The notes beneath the pieces were generated by a model. The model ran no database searches. It was not told the DNA's origin and saw nothing but the letters and a program-made list of their open reading frames with translations. A DNA stretch of 30,429 nt. Origin: Bacilli bacterium (lineage in GTDB: Bacteria; Bacillota_I; Bacilli_A; RFN20; CAG-826). The stretch lies in contig JAFZUD010000020.1 of the NCBI GenBank assembly GCA_017618495.1, positions 1 through 30,429 on the forward strand, written 5' to 3'. Both the position numbers and the translations under genes were made by a program. Shown here in pieces: positions 7,669-15,376 of the stretch (position 1 is its first letter; every line of letters begins with the position of its first letter).

Positions 7669-10149
7669 CTAGTTTTCTAAAGCCTTTTTCGCAGCGTTTT
7701 CTAAAGCTTCGTCGCGGGCTTTCTTTCTTTGTTTTTTGACTTTGCCTTGGTGGATGAACTCGCGAAGTCCTTTGAAGAACTTGCCGTTGCACATCATGAT
7801 GAGACCACCGAGCTGTCCCCAACCGATCATGCCGCCTGAAGCGCGGGACATGTTCCTTAATGGGGTGTAGTACATACCCATGGTCATGGTATCTGCCAAC
7901 GATCTATTGCCGAAGGCTGGGAGAATCTTGATGACGACGCGGATGGCCCACTCGAAGAAGCGGCCAAACCAGCCTTTCGCATAGCGAAGGTCGTAGATGG
8001 TTGTCTCAGGAGTGACCATGATTCTGTTTTTCTTGATGAAGACGACTGGTTCCTCGATCTTTCTGCCTAGGAGGGTTTCGAATTCCTCCTGGTCAACGCG
8101 TCTGACCTTTCCGCTGAAGTAGGAAGGAAGTTTCTCTTTGTCATATGGCGCTGGGGCGTTCGTGCCTTCTTGATGAATCTTGCCAACGAGAGGGAACGAG
8201 GCGCTTGATGGGCCGACGTAGACATCGTAGTCCCCTGCTTCAACTTCCCACTTATTGGTGAGGATGTTGAAGTAACGGAAAGTATATTCATCGAATGGAA
8301 TGCTGACTTCTTTGGTTTCGCCTGGTTTGATTTCGACTTTGGCGAATCCTTTGAGTTCGAAAGCTGGACGGAAGACCACGCTCTCTTTGAGGCCGATATA
8401 CATTTCGGCGACTTCTTTGCCGGCGACGCTTCCGGTGTTCTTGATCTTGAAGGAGACGCCCTTCTCATCGACCTTAAGGTCGCTGTATTCGAAGCTGGTG
8501 TATGAAAGACCGTAGCCGAATGGGTATCTTGGAGAGATGTCGGCGGTCGCGAAGTAACGGTAACCGATGTATGGTCCTTCACGATATTCGACTAAGCCAT
8601 TCTGCCAGCCAAAGGTTTCGGCGCTTGGGCAGTCTTCGTAGGTGTATGGGAGGGTTTCGGAAAGCTTTCCGGAAGGATTGACCTTGCCAGCAAGGACTTC
8701 GATCATGGCTCTCGCACCTGCCTCGCCTCCGAGGTATCCGTGGACGAGGGCGTTCACATTATCGACGAATGGAAGTTCAACAGGTGAACCCGCACTCAAA
8801 ACGCAGACGATTGGGGTGCCGATTTCATGCAATTTCTCCAGCAAATCCAACTGATTTTTTGGAATTGCCATGGTTTTTCTATCAAGGCCTTCGGTCTCGC
8901 TGTGCTCATCTAAACCGAGGAAATAGAGAACGACATCAGCCTTTGAGGCGAGAGCGCAAGCCTTCTTTCTAAGGCCTTTGCTCTTCTTGCCGTATCTCTT
9001 GAAACCAGGCTCGTAGCCAATGACGTTGATGCCTGATCCTTCTTCTTTGGCGACCTCAAGAGCGGACTCGACTTTGATTGGGTTAACGATACTGGAACCA
9101 GCGCCTTGGTAACGTGGTTTATCAGCGAAGTCGCCAATGATGGCAACCTTTGTTTCTGGTTTGAGAGGGAGGATGTCCCCTTCGTTCTTCAAGAGAACGA
9201 TCGATTCTCTGGCGACCGTAAGAGCGGCTTCGTGGTTGGCGTCTTTGTCGGTCTCTGGTTTCTTGTCCTTGAGGTTCTTGTTCGTGAGCAAAGCCAAATC
9301 GATGATGCGATCAATGGCCTCATCAACATATTTCTCATCTAAGGTTCCGTCTTTGACGGCGTTGTAGACGTCGTCATTGGTTTCACCGCCGGTGGAAGGC
9401 ATCTCAACTTCGTTGGAGGCCTTCAAACCGAGGATGCGGTCGTTCTCTCCGCCCCAGTCGGTGATGATGATTCCTTTGTATCCCCAATCTTTGCGGAGGA
9501 TATCGAGGAGAAGGTGTTCGTTCTCATTGGCGTAGGTGCCATTGAGTTTGTTATAAGAAGACATGATGCTCTTGGCTTTGCCTTCTTTGATGGCGATTTC
9601 AAAACCGGTGAGATAAATCTCACGGAGGGTTCTTTCATCGACGATGGAGTTTGACGCCATCCTCTTGATTTCTTGGTTATTGGCAGCGAAGTGCTTTGGA
9701 CATGCGCTGATGCCGTTTTCCTGAACGCCAGCGATGTAGTTGGCGGCCATCTTACCGGCAAGATATGGATCTTCAGCGAAGTATTCGAAGTTACGTCCGC
9801 AAAGCGGATTTCTCTTCATGTTGAGAGCAGGAGCGAGAAGAACGCTGACGTCGTTTGTCGCGGCTTCTTCACCGATGGTCTTGCCCATTAAATGGGCCAT
9901 CTCAATGTTCCAAGTATTCGCGGTTGTCGCGGATGATGGGAAACAGGTAGCAGGAATAGATGGGTTGAGACCAAGGTTGTCGGCCTCGCTTGCTTGTTTC
10001 CTCAAACCGGTTGGACCATCTGAGAAGAACATCGAAGGCAAATCGATGCTTGGCAAGTTCATTGTTTGCCAGAAGTCTTTGCCACTTAATAGAGAAACTT
10101 TTTCCTCTAGGGTCAGTTTGGAGATTAAGTCTTTGTGTTTGAGGGCCAT
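7669..10149 (-). CDS. Glycoside hydrolase family 3 beta-glycosidase, cytosolic
   Basis: An 826-residue GH3 enzyme. The N-terminal barrel carries KHFAANNQE (152-160) and the nucleophile Asp231 in IIITDWGGEND; the second domain has GLDEHSETEGLDR and GYLGGEAGARAM, and a fibronectin III-like domain follows (YPFGYGLSYTSFEYSDL onward). The last roughly 150 residues are an extension beyond the usual end with an aromatic and hydrophobic part (WFGRFFEWAIRVVIKIL) and a basic tail. No signal peptide, so it should act on imported oligosaccharides or glycosides in the cytosol; glucoside, xyloside or galactofuranoside specificity cannot be decided. ATG has AAGGAG six bases upstream. It lies 24 bases after glf, so they are probably cotranscribed. 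Confidence 0.92.
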   Translation of the reverse strand: MALKHKDLISKLTLEEKVSLLSGKDFWQTMNLPSIDLPSMFFSDGPTGLRKQASEADNLGLNPSIPATCFPSSATTANTWNIEMAHLMGKTIGEEAATNDVSVLLAPALNMKRNPLCGRNFEYFAEDPYLAGKMAANYIAGVQENGISACPKHFAANNQEIKRMASNSIVDERTLREIYLTGFEIAIKEGKAKSIMSSYNKLNGTYANENEHLLLDILRKDWGYKGIIITDWGGENDRILGLKASNEVEMPSTGGETNDDVYNAVKDGTLDEKYVDEAIDRIIDLALLTNKNLKDKKPETDKDANHEAALTVARESIVLLKNEGDILPLKPETKVAIIGDFADKPRYQGAGSSIVNPIKVESALEVAKEEGSGINVIGYEPGFKRYGKKSKGLRKKACALASKADVVLYFLGLDEHSETEGLDRKTMAIPKNQLDLLEKLHEIGTPIVCVLSAGSPVELPFVDNVNALVHGYLGGEAGARAMIEVLAGKVNPSGKLSETLPYTYEDCPSAETFGWQNGLVEYREGPYIGYRYFATADISPRYPFGYGLSYTSFEYSDLKVDEKGVSFKIKNTGSVAGKEVAEMYIGLKESVVFRPAFELKGFAKVEIKPGETKEVSIPFDEYTFRYFNILTNKWEVEAGDYDVYVGPSSASFPLVGKIHQEGTNAPAPYDKEKLPSYFSGKVRRVDQEEFETLLGRKIEEPVVFIKKNRIMVTPETTIYDLRYAKGWFGRFFEWAIRVVIKILPAFGNRSLADTMTMGMYYTPLRNMSRASGGMIGWGQLGGLIMMCNGKFFKGLREFIHQGKVKKQRKKARDEALENAAKKALEN

Positions 10150-10173
10150 ATCCTACTCCTTCTATGTTTATGT

Positions 10174-11295
10174 TTAGGCTATGCCTAAGGCTTTAAGCTT
10201 ATCGAACATCTCTTTGGCAGCGATGATGCAATCATCCATGTCGTAATACTTGTAGACCGCAAGCCTTCCGAGGAAGAAGGTCTTTGGCTCAAGCTTGGCC
10301 GAGAGTTCTTTATAGGCAGCGGCGAGGCTATTGTTTTTCTCGTCGTTGATTGGGTAGCAAGGGATCTTTCCTTCTTCGAAGGTGTCAGGGTACTCGAATG
10401 TGACAAGGGTCGAATGATGGTTCTCGCAGAATGGATCAAAGGCCTTGTGCTCAGCGCAGCGGGTGTATGGCTGGTCGTGAGTGGTGAAGTTGATGACCGG
10501 GTTGTTCTGATAACGGTCCATCTGCATCCACTGATTGTCGAAACGGAGGGATCTGTATTCGAGCTTTCCGAGCTTGAATGAGAAGTACTCGTCAAGACGT
10601 CCGGTGTAGATGACGTGGTCCGCCATCGCATCCCATTTTTCTTTCTCTTCGAAGTAATCCACGCCGGTTTTGACGTCGATTTCTTTCAAAAGGTTCTCTA
10701 CCCACTTGGAATAACCGCCGACTGGGAGACCCTGCCAGGAGTCATTGAAGTAGTTGTTGTTATATTCAAATCTCAAAGGCAAACGTTTAATGATGCTGGC
10801 AGGAAGCTCTTTGCAATCTCTGCCCCACTGCTTCTCGGTGTAGCCTTTGATGAGTTTCTCGTAGATGGTGCGGCCAACGAGTTTGATGGCTTGCTCTTCG
10901 AGGTTCTTTGGTTCATCGATGTGTTCCTTCTCAACCTCTTCAGCGATTTTGGCTTTCGCCTCTTCCGCGGTAGTGACACCCCATAACTCATGGAAGGTGT
11001 TCATGTTGAAAGGCATGTGGTAGAACTCGCCATGGCAGTTAGCGATAGGCGAGTTGATGAATGGATAAACCTCAACATTGTTGTTGAACATATCCCAGGC
11101 GAATTTGTCTGAGGTATGGAAAATGTGTGGTCCATAAGTGTGGACGATGATGCCATCTTGGATGGCTGTGGAAATATTGCCGCCGACATCGTCGCGTTTC
11201 TCGAGGACGAGAACCTTCTTACCGGCGTTCTTAAGTAAGTTGGCGATCGTTGAGCCAGAAAGGCCGCTGCCAACAATCAAGTAATCGTAATGCAT
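10174..11295 (-). CDS. glf: UDP-galactopyranose mutase
   Basis: A 373-residue flavoenzyme converting UDP-galactopyranose to UDP-galactofuranose, the donor for galactofuranose-containing glycans. FAD-binding Rossmann motif YLIVGSGLSGSTIANLL at the start, VLVLEKRDDVGGNI, then the family hallmark YGPHIFHTSD, and later YTGRLDEYFSFKLGKLEYRSL and PVINFTTHDQPYTR. Length is typical of bacterial Glf (about 365-390). ATG at 11295 is preferred over the GTG six bases earlier because AGGAG lies five bases before the ATG. First gene of a probable glf - GH3 transcript that points to a galactofuranosylated surface glycan or glycolipid. Confidence 0.95.
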   Translation of the reverse strand: MHYDYLIVGSGLSGSTIANLLKNAGKKVLVLEKRDDVGGNISTAIQDGIIVHTYGPHIFHTSDKFAWDMFNNNVEVYPFINSPIANCHGEFYHMPFNMNTFHELWGVTTAEEAKAKIAEEVEKEHIDEPKNLEEQAIKLVGRTIYEKLIKGYTEKQWGRDCKELPASIIKRLPLRFEYNNNYFNDSWQGLPVGGYSKWVENLLKEIDVKTGVDYFEEKEKWDAMADHVIYTGRLDEYFSFKLGKLEYRSLRFDNQWMQMDRYQNNPVINFTTHDQPYTRCAEHKAFDPFCENHHSTLVTFEYPDTFEEGKIPCYPINDEKNNSLAAAYKELSAKLEPKTFFLGRLAVYKYYDMDDCIIAAKEMFDKLKALGIA

Positions 11296-11320
11296 AAGCA
11301 CTCCTATTCAGACCGGTATA

Positions 11321-11353
11321 TTTTACCTTAACCTAGGGTAAAAGTGCTACAAT
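11321..11353. promoter_or_regulatory. Divergent glf / M24 peptidase promoter region with dyad
   Basis: The 73-base gap holds the inverted repeat TTTTACC (11321-11327) and GGTAAAA (11337-11343), nine bases apart. To its right TACAAT (11348-11353) is a -10 candidate for the plus-strand peptidase, 15 bases before its ATG and followed by AAAGG. On the minus strand the GGTAAAA arm (reading TTTTACC) contains TTTACC, which with TATACC 16 bases on could serve glf. One repressor could control both genes. Confidence 0.4.
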
Positions 11354-11368
11354 ACCAAAGGTAAATTT

Positions 11369-12556
11369 ATGAAAAAGAACGAAGTTATACATGAAGCGCT
11401 GGCAAAAGAAGGCGCAGATGCTTGGGTTATCGTCGACTACGAAAACAGAAACAAAACTCTAGTCGAATTCCTTGGTGACAGGATGCTCACGAGAAAGATT
11501 TTCCTCGTCTTCCCGCTTAACAAGAAGCCTTTCATCATCTGTCACTCAATCGACACCGTTTTCCTTAGGGACGAAGAGATCACGAGCCAATTCGACCTCA
11601 AGGTCTACCATACCTGGCAAGAAATGCTCGATATCGAGAAGAAAGAGTTCGCCGAATATAAGAAGGTCCTTATGGACATCTCCGAGTTTGGCCTTCTCCC
11701 AAGAATCTCTTTAGCCGACTATGGCTCAGTCGAATTCGTTAAGAGCCTTGGCATCGAAGTCGCTTCAAGCGGAAACCTCCTCCAGAGATTCAGCGCCTTA
11801 TATAGCGACAGAGCCTATGAGCTTCAGCTTCTCGCCAACAAGAAGACCCTCATGATCAAAGATGAGGCCTTCGCCAAAATCAAAGAGCTCATTCTTAAGA
11901 ATGGCGAGACCAGCGAATACGAGATCCAGAAATTCATCTGCGATAGATTCCATGAAGAAGGCATGGTCTATGACGACCCTGCTATCGTCGCGATTGGCAA
12001 GAACGCTTCCGACCCTCACTATGGCCCGAGCAAAGAAGTCTCCTCCCCTATCAAGAAAGGCGACTTGGTCCTTATCGATATGTGGGCGAAGATGGACGAC
12101 CCTGAAGGCGTCTACGCCGACATCACCTGGATGGGTTATGTTGGAGAAGAGGTCCCAGAGGTTTACGCGAAGAGATTCGAGATCCTGAAGAAGGCGATTG
12201 AAGCCGATTTCGAGTTCCTCAAAAACGAGCTTCCTAAGAGAGCGGTCGCCGGTTACGAAGTCGACCAAATCTCAAGAGATTACATAAAAGACGCAGGATT
12301 TGCTGAGTATTTTGTCCATAGAACCGGACATAACATCGCAGTTGACGTCTCTCCTCATGGCCCTGGCGTGAACATCGATAACTATGAGTCCCACGACACT
12401 CGTGAGATCATCGATGGAGTCACTTTCTCCCTTGAGCCAGGCATCTATGCGCCTGACTTCGGCATGAGAAGCGAGACCAACGTCTACATCAAAAACAGGC
12501 AGCCAATTTACGTTGCTGGACACCAAGAAGAGATCGTCGCGATTCTCAAAGATTAA
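11369..12556 (+). CDS. M24 family metallopeptidase (Xaa-Pro aminopeptidase/dipeptidase type)
   Basis: A 395-residue cytosolic peptidase of the pita-bread fold. Residues 1 to about 150 are a creatinase-like N-terminal domain; the rest is the catalytic domain with the dinuclear metal ligands in order: Asp in VLIDMWAK, Asp in YADITWMGY, His in HRTGHNIAVDV, Glu in SLEPGIY and Glu in RSETNVYI. This set matches proline-specific M24B enzymes that release the N-terminal residue before proline or split Xaa-Pro dipeptides. GHNIAVDVSPHGPGVN is a less common variant of the usual HGIGLEVHE segment. AAAGG precedes the ATG by about seven bases. Transcribed alone, ended by a hairpin at 12568. Confidence 0.88.
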   Translation: MKKNEVIHEALAKEGADAWVIVDYENRNKTLVEFLGDRMLTRKIFLVFPLNKKPFIICHSIDTVFLRDEEITSQFDLKVYHTWQEMLDIEKKEFAEYKKVLMDISEFGLLPRISLADYGSVEFVKSLGIEVASSGNLLQRFSALYSDRAYELQLLANKKTLMIKDEAFAKIKELILKNGETSEYEIQKFICDRFHEEGMVYDDPAIVAIGKNASDPHYGPSKEVSSPIKKGDLVLIDMWAKMDDPEGVYADITWMGYVGEEVPEVYAKRFEILKKAIEADFEFLKNELPKRAVAGYEVDQISRDYIKDAGFAEYFVHRTGHNIAVDVSPHGPGVNIDNYESHDTREIIDGVTFSLEPGIYAPDFGMRSETNVYIKNRQPIYVAGHQEEIVAILKD

Positions 12557-12567
12557 CCTTAACTCCA

Positions 12568-12601
12568 GAAGGCCGGCCTAATTTGACCGGCTTTTTCTTT
12601 T
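12568..12601 (+). terminator. Intrinsic terminator of the M24 peptidase gene
   Basis: GCCGG (12572-12576) pairs with CCGGC (12587-12591), extended outward by A-T and G-T pairs, and is followed by TTTTTCTTTTT. The 3-prime arm contains the -35 box of the next promoter. Confidence 0.75.
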
Positions 12602-12611
12602 TGTCTAGAAT
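12583..12611 (+). promoter_or_regulatory. Strong sigma-A promoter of the radical SAM operon
   Basis: TTGACC (12583-12588), 17 bases, TAGAAT (12606-12611). The -35 box sits in the loop and 3-prime arm of the preceding terminator. The ATG starts 11 bases after the -10 box with no ribosome site, implying a leader of about four bases. Confidence 0.75.
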
Positions 12612-12622
12612 AGGCACGTCTT

Positions 12623-13525
12623 ATGAAATTCTCGTCTTTCATGAAATTTGCTGGTTTCGGAATCAGCACAATTCTCTTTCGTAGGAAGAAACCTATTTTA
12701 GGAACGGTCATCGTCACCGATAAGTGCAACCTCCACTGCAAACACTGTTCCGTCAATAACATCACCGCGGTCATCCACCCATATGAGCAGATCAAAGGTG
12801 AGATGAAGCAGCTCTATGACATGGGCGTGCGCATCCTCTTTTTCTGTGGAGGCGAGACCTTCATGTGGAAGGACGGAGACAAGACCCTTAGAGACCTCGT
12901 CATCGAGGCGAAAAAGATGGGCTTCCTCATCGTTAACATAGTCACAAACGGTACCTGGCCAATCGATTTGCCAGAGGCGGACTTAATTTTATTAAGTCTT
13001 GATGGCGACAAAGTCCACCACAACATCATCAGAGGCGAGACTTACGACGCCATCTTCGAGAACATCTCCAAGGCCACCTCAGACAACATTTGTTTCTATA
13101 TGGCCGTCAATCAGATCAACAAGGATTGCATCCGTGACGTCTGCGAGAAAGCCCGCGACACCAAGAACGTCAGAGCGGTCTCTTTCAACTTCCACACCCC
13201 ATACCCAGACACCAAAGAACTCAAACTCACCAAAGAAGATAAAGCCAAATGCTGCGAGACCATAAAGCAGATGATGAAGGAAGGCTGCCCTGTCTTTAAC
13301 CTCAAGAGCGCATTCCCATATATCATCGAGAACAAATTCCCGACCCCATGCCACCAATGCGTCGTCATGGAGAACGGAAAGCTTTCCGTCTGCGGGCGTT
13401 GCATCGATGTCCCGGGCCTTTGTGATGAATGCGGCTACTTCTTCGTCGCCGAATATACCCTTCTCTTCAGGGGCAACTTGAAGATCATCTTCGAGATGCT
13501 TAAGACTTACCTGAAATACATCTAA
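12623..13525 (+). CDS. Radical SAM protein of unknown substrate with Cys-rich C-terminus
   Basis: A 300-residue radical SAM enzyme. The 4Fe-4S/SAM motif CNLHCKHC uses Cys35, Cys39 and Cys42; FFCGGETFM is the glycine-rich SAM-binding strand, and LILLSLDGD resembles the strand after it. The C-terminal region carries several more cysteines (CHQC, CGRC, CDECGY), suggesting an auxiliary cluster of SPASM/Twitch kind, although the spacing is not the standard one. The end (FFVAEYTLLFRGNLKIIFEML) is hydrophobic and amphipathic and could touch the membrane. One base separates it from the next radical SAM gene, so the two are coexpressed. The substrate is unknown; lipid, cofactor or peptide modification are all possible. 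Confidence 0.8.
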   Translation: MKFSSFMKFAGFGISTILFRRKKPILGTVIVTDKCNLHCKHCSVNNITAVIHPYEQIKGEMKQLYDMGVRILFFCGGETFMWKDGDKTLRDLVIEAKKMGFLIVNIVTNGTWPIDLPEADLILLSLDGDKVHHNIIRGETYDAIFENISKATSDNICFYMAVNQINKDCIRDVCEKARDTKNVRAVSFNFHTPYPDTKELKLTKEDKAKCCETIKQMMKEGCPVFNLKSAFPYIIENKFPTPCHQCVVMENGKLSVCGRCIDVPGLCDECGYFFVAEYTLLFRGNLKIIFEMLKTYLKYI

Positions 13526-13526
13526 A

Positions 13527-14780
13527 ATGAGCTTCCTTACATCACTTGCAAGATCCTGGCTCACAAGGTCACTCAAACCATTCACTTTCAAGAGCGATTA
13601 CGACCAGGTTCTCCCATATGAAAACCTAGACAATCTAGGTCTTTATGTTCACCTTCCTTTTTGCAAAAACATCTGCAATTTCTGTCCGTATTGCAAAAAA
13701 CTCTACTCAGAAGAGGAGAGCAATAGGTATATTGACGCCCTCATAAAAGAGATTCATTTAGTTGGTTCTCAAAGCAAAGAAAAGAAGAAGGTCACTAGCC
13801 TCTATTTCGGAGGCGGAACCCCTGCTTTGTCCGCGCCTAGAATCCACGAGATCATTGAGGCCATAAACGAGCACTTCATCATCACCGAAGGAATCGGTTT
13901 GGAGCTTCATCCGGATAACGTTAACAAAGAAACCCTTCAGACACTTAAAGATGCCGGGGTCACCAAGATCTCAATCGGCATCCAATCCTTCCGTTCCAAA
14001 TACCAGTCCATCTTAGGAAGAAAGACTGTGGACACCAAAGCCATGAAAGAGGCTTTAGAGGCCGTTCCTTTTGAAACGGTATCCATGGACTTCATCTTCG
14101 CTTTGCCTTCACAAACCTATGAAGACCTTGAAGCGGATGTCGATGAGGCTTTCGAACTTGGCGCCAACCACGTAGCCATTTATCCGTTCATCGACTTCAC
14201 CTTCACCTCTAGCAAAGTCAAAGCCCTCCCAAAGAAAGAGAAGAGAGAACTTCTTGATGCCATAACAAAGCATTGTCAGGAGAAAGGCTATCCTCGCAGC
14301 ACCATTTGGACCTTCTCAAGCAAGCCTGAGGCCAAATACTCGTCTATGACGAGAGAGACCTTCTTAGGCTTTGGTTGTTCTGCCACCACCCTTCTCAAAG
14401 ACCAGTTCAAGATCAACACGTTCGATGTTGATTCCTACATCAAGAGAATCGGAGAAGGGAAACTCCCAACTTCGTTGACAATCAGATTTAAGAAGAGACA
14501 AAGAATGGTCTATTGGCTCTTCTGGACCGCTTATAGCACAAGCGTGGATTCCAAAGACTTCGAGAAGTTCTTCGGCGTCTCCCTTAAGAAGAAGTATGGG
14601 TTTGAGTTATGGCTCGCTAAAAAGATTGGTTATATCACCGAGAAGGATGGTGTTTACACCATGACACTCAAGGGAGCGTTCTACTACCACTACTTCGAGA
14701 ACTTCTACACCCTCTCCTACATCGATAAGATGTGGGGCATTATGAGGAAAGAAGCTTTCCCGAAACAGATCAAACTATAG
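13527..14780 (+). CDS. HemN/HemW-like radical SAM protein
   Basis: A 417-residue protein of the coproporphyrinogen dehydrogenase-like radical SAM group. GLYVHLPFCKNICNFCPYCKK holds Cys46, Cys50, Cys53 and Cys56: CxxxCxxC plus a fourth cysteine after two residues, whereas HemN has CxxxCxxCxC. YFGGGTP, LELHPDNV and ISIGIQSF are family motifs, and a HemN C-terminal-like winged-helix region lies at about 310-417. The group contains heme chaperones (HemW), methyltransferases and cyclopropanases, so a heme role should not be assumed; no other heme gene is in the window. ATG is one base after the stop of the first radical SAM gene. A bidirectional terminator follows. Confidence 0.8.
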   Translation: MSFLTSLARSWLTRSLKPFTFKSDYDQVLPYENLDNLGLYVHLPFCKNICNFCPYCKKLYSEEESNRYIDALIKEIHLVGSQSKEKKKVTSLYFGGGTPALSAPRIHEIIEAINEHFIITEGIGLELHPDNVNKETLQTLKDAGVTKISIGIQSFRSKYQSILGRKTVDTKAMKEALEAVPFETVSMDFIFALPSQTYEDLEADVDEAFELGANHVAIYPFIDFTFTSSKVKALPKKEKRELLDAITKHCQEKGYPRSTIWTFSSKPEAKYSSMTRETFLGFGCSATTLLKDQFKINTFDVDSYIKRIGEGKLPTSLTIRFKKRQRMVYWLFWTAYSTSVDSKDFEKFFGVSLKKKYGFELWLAKKIGYITEKDGVYTMTLKGAFYYHYFENFYTLSYIDKMWGIMRKEAFPKQIKL

Positions 14781-14782
14781 AA

Positions 14783-14818
14783 AAAAGAGGCGCGGAGTAA
14801 GGACGCCTCTTTTCCTTT
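14783..14818. terminator. Bidirectional intrinsic terminator
   Basis: Perfect 10-bp stem AAAAGAGGCG (14783-14792) with CGCCTCTTTT (14804-14813); T runs on both strands. It serves the plus-strand radical SAM operon and, from the other side, hsp20. Confidence 0.9.
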
Positions 14819-14840
14819 ATGGTCGACGAGAACTGTATGT

Positions 14841-14870
14841 AACAGCGTGAAAGGAGTAGCCGCTGTTTTT
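14841..14870 (+). terminator. Second hairpin between the radical SAM operon and hsp20
   Basis: AACAGCG (14841-14847) pairs with CGCTGTT (14861-14867), followed by TTT on the plus strand and overlapping the hsp20 stop codon. Possibly a weak back-up terminator. Confidence 0.4.
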
Positions 14871-15276
14871 AGTTGATTGAGATGTTGTGAGCCAACTCTT
14901 TCTTCTCTTCTTCCTTAGGGAAGACGAGGGAGAGAACACCATTTTCGAATTTAGCGTTGATGCTCTTTTCGTTGGTCAGGCCAACATAGTAAGTCCTAGA
15001 AGCAGAACCATAGGTTCTCTCATGGCAAACGTATTTGCCTTTGGACTTCTCGTCCCTCTTATCTTCGCGCTTGGCGGAGATGGTTAAGTATCCATCTTTG
15101 AGGGTGACGTTGATGTCTTCTTTCTTAACGCCAGGAAGCTCTACATCCATCATGTAATGGGTTTCGTCTTCTTTGACATCCGTCTTCATGGAGATGGCGT
15201 GATTTTCTCTTCTGCTAACTGGAGCGAAGAAATCGTAGAATGGATCAAATCCGTAGTTGACTAAATCAAATGTCAT
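14869..15276 (-). CDS. hsp20: Hsp20 family small heat-shock protein
   Basis: A 135-residue small heat-shock protein, an ATP-independent holdase that keeps unfolded proteins soluble. The alpha-crystallin domain occupies about residues 30-125, with MDVELPGVKKEDINVTLKDG and YLTISAKRED, and FENGVLSLVFPK near the end; the C-terminal tail carries the I-x-I anchor (ISI, in NISIN) used for oligomer assembly. The start MTFDLVNYGF is chosen because AGGAGG lies nine bases before it; the longer frame from 15306 would begin inside the CIRCE operator. The promoter is flanked by two CIRCE elements, so HrcA control is nearly certain. The gene is separated by about 100 bases from the upstream minus-strand gene. 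Confidence 0.95.
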   Translation of the reverse strand: MTFDLVNYGFDPFYDFFAPVSRRENHAISMKTDVKEDETHYMMDVELPGVKKEDINVTLKDGYLTISAKREDKRDEKSKGKYVCHERTYGSASRTYYVGLTNEKSINAKFENGVLSLVFPKEEEKKELAHNISIN

Positions 15277-15299
15277 TGTAGTTACCTCCTTGGGATTTT

Positions 15300-15326
15300 T
15301 TAGCACTCATACTTCCTAAGTGCTAA
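15300..15326. promoter_or_regulatory. CIRCE operator 1 (HrcA site)
   Basis: TTAGCACTC, nine bases, AAGTGCTAA: one mismatch to the CIRCE consensus TTAGCACTC-N9-GAGTGCTAA. It lies between the -10 box and the ribosome site of hsp20, over the expected transcription start and leader. Confidence 0.95.
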
Positions 15327-15330
15327 CTAT

Positions 15331-15358
15331 ATATTAGCCCTCTTTTTAGCACTGTCAA
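15331..15358 (-). promoter_or_regulatory. hsp20 promoter
   Basis: On the minus strand TTGACA (15353-15358), 16 bases, TAATAT (15331-15336). The -35 box is embedded in the second CIRCE element and the first lies just downstream of the -10 box. Confidence 0.75.
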
Positions 15359-15372
15359 TAGGTAAGTGCTAA
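15346..15372. promoter_or_regulatory. CIRCE operator 2 (HrcA site)
   Basis: TTAGCACTG, nine bases, AAGTGCTAA: two substitutions from consensus, at the inner ends of the arms. Its centre is 46 bases from that of the first element, and it covers the -35 box. Confidence 0.9.
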
Positions 15373-15376
15373 TTTT

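Noticed and set aside
13527..14780. Naming the second radical SAM gene hemN or hemW.
   Set aside because: The cysteine spacing differs and no heme gene is near; the family includes unrelated activities.
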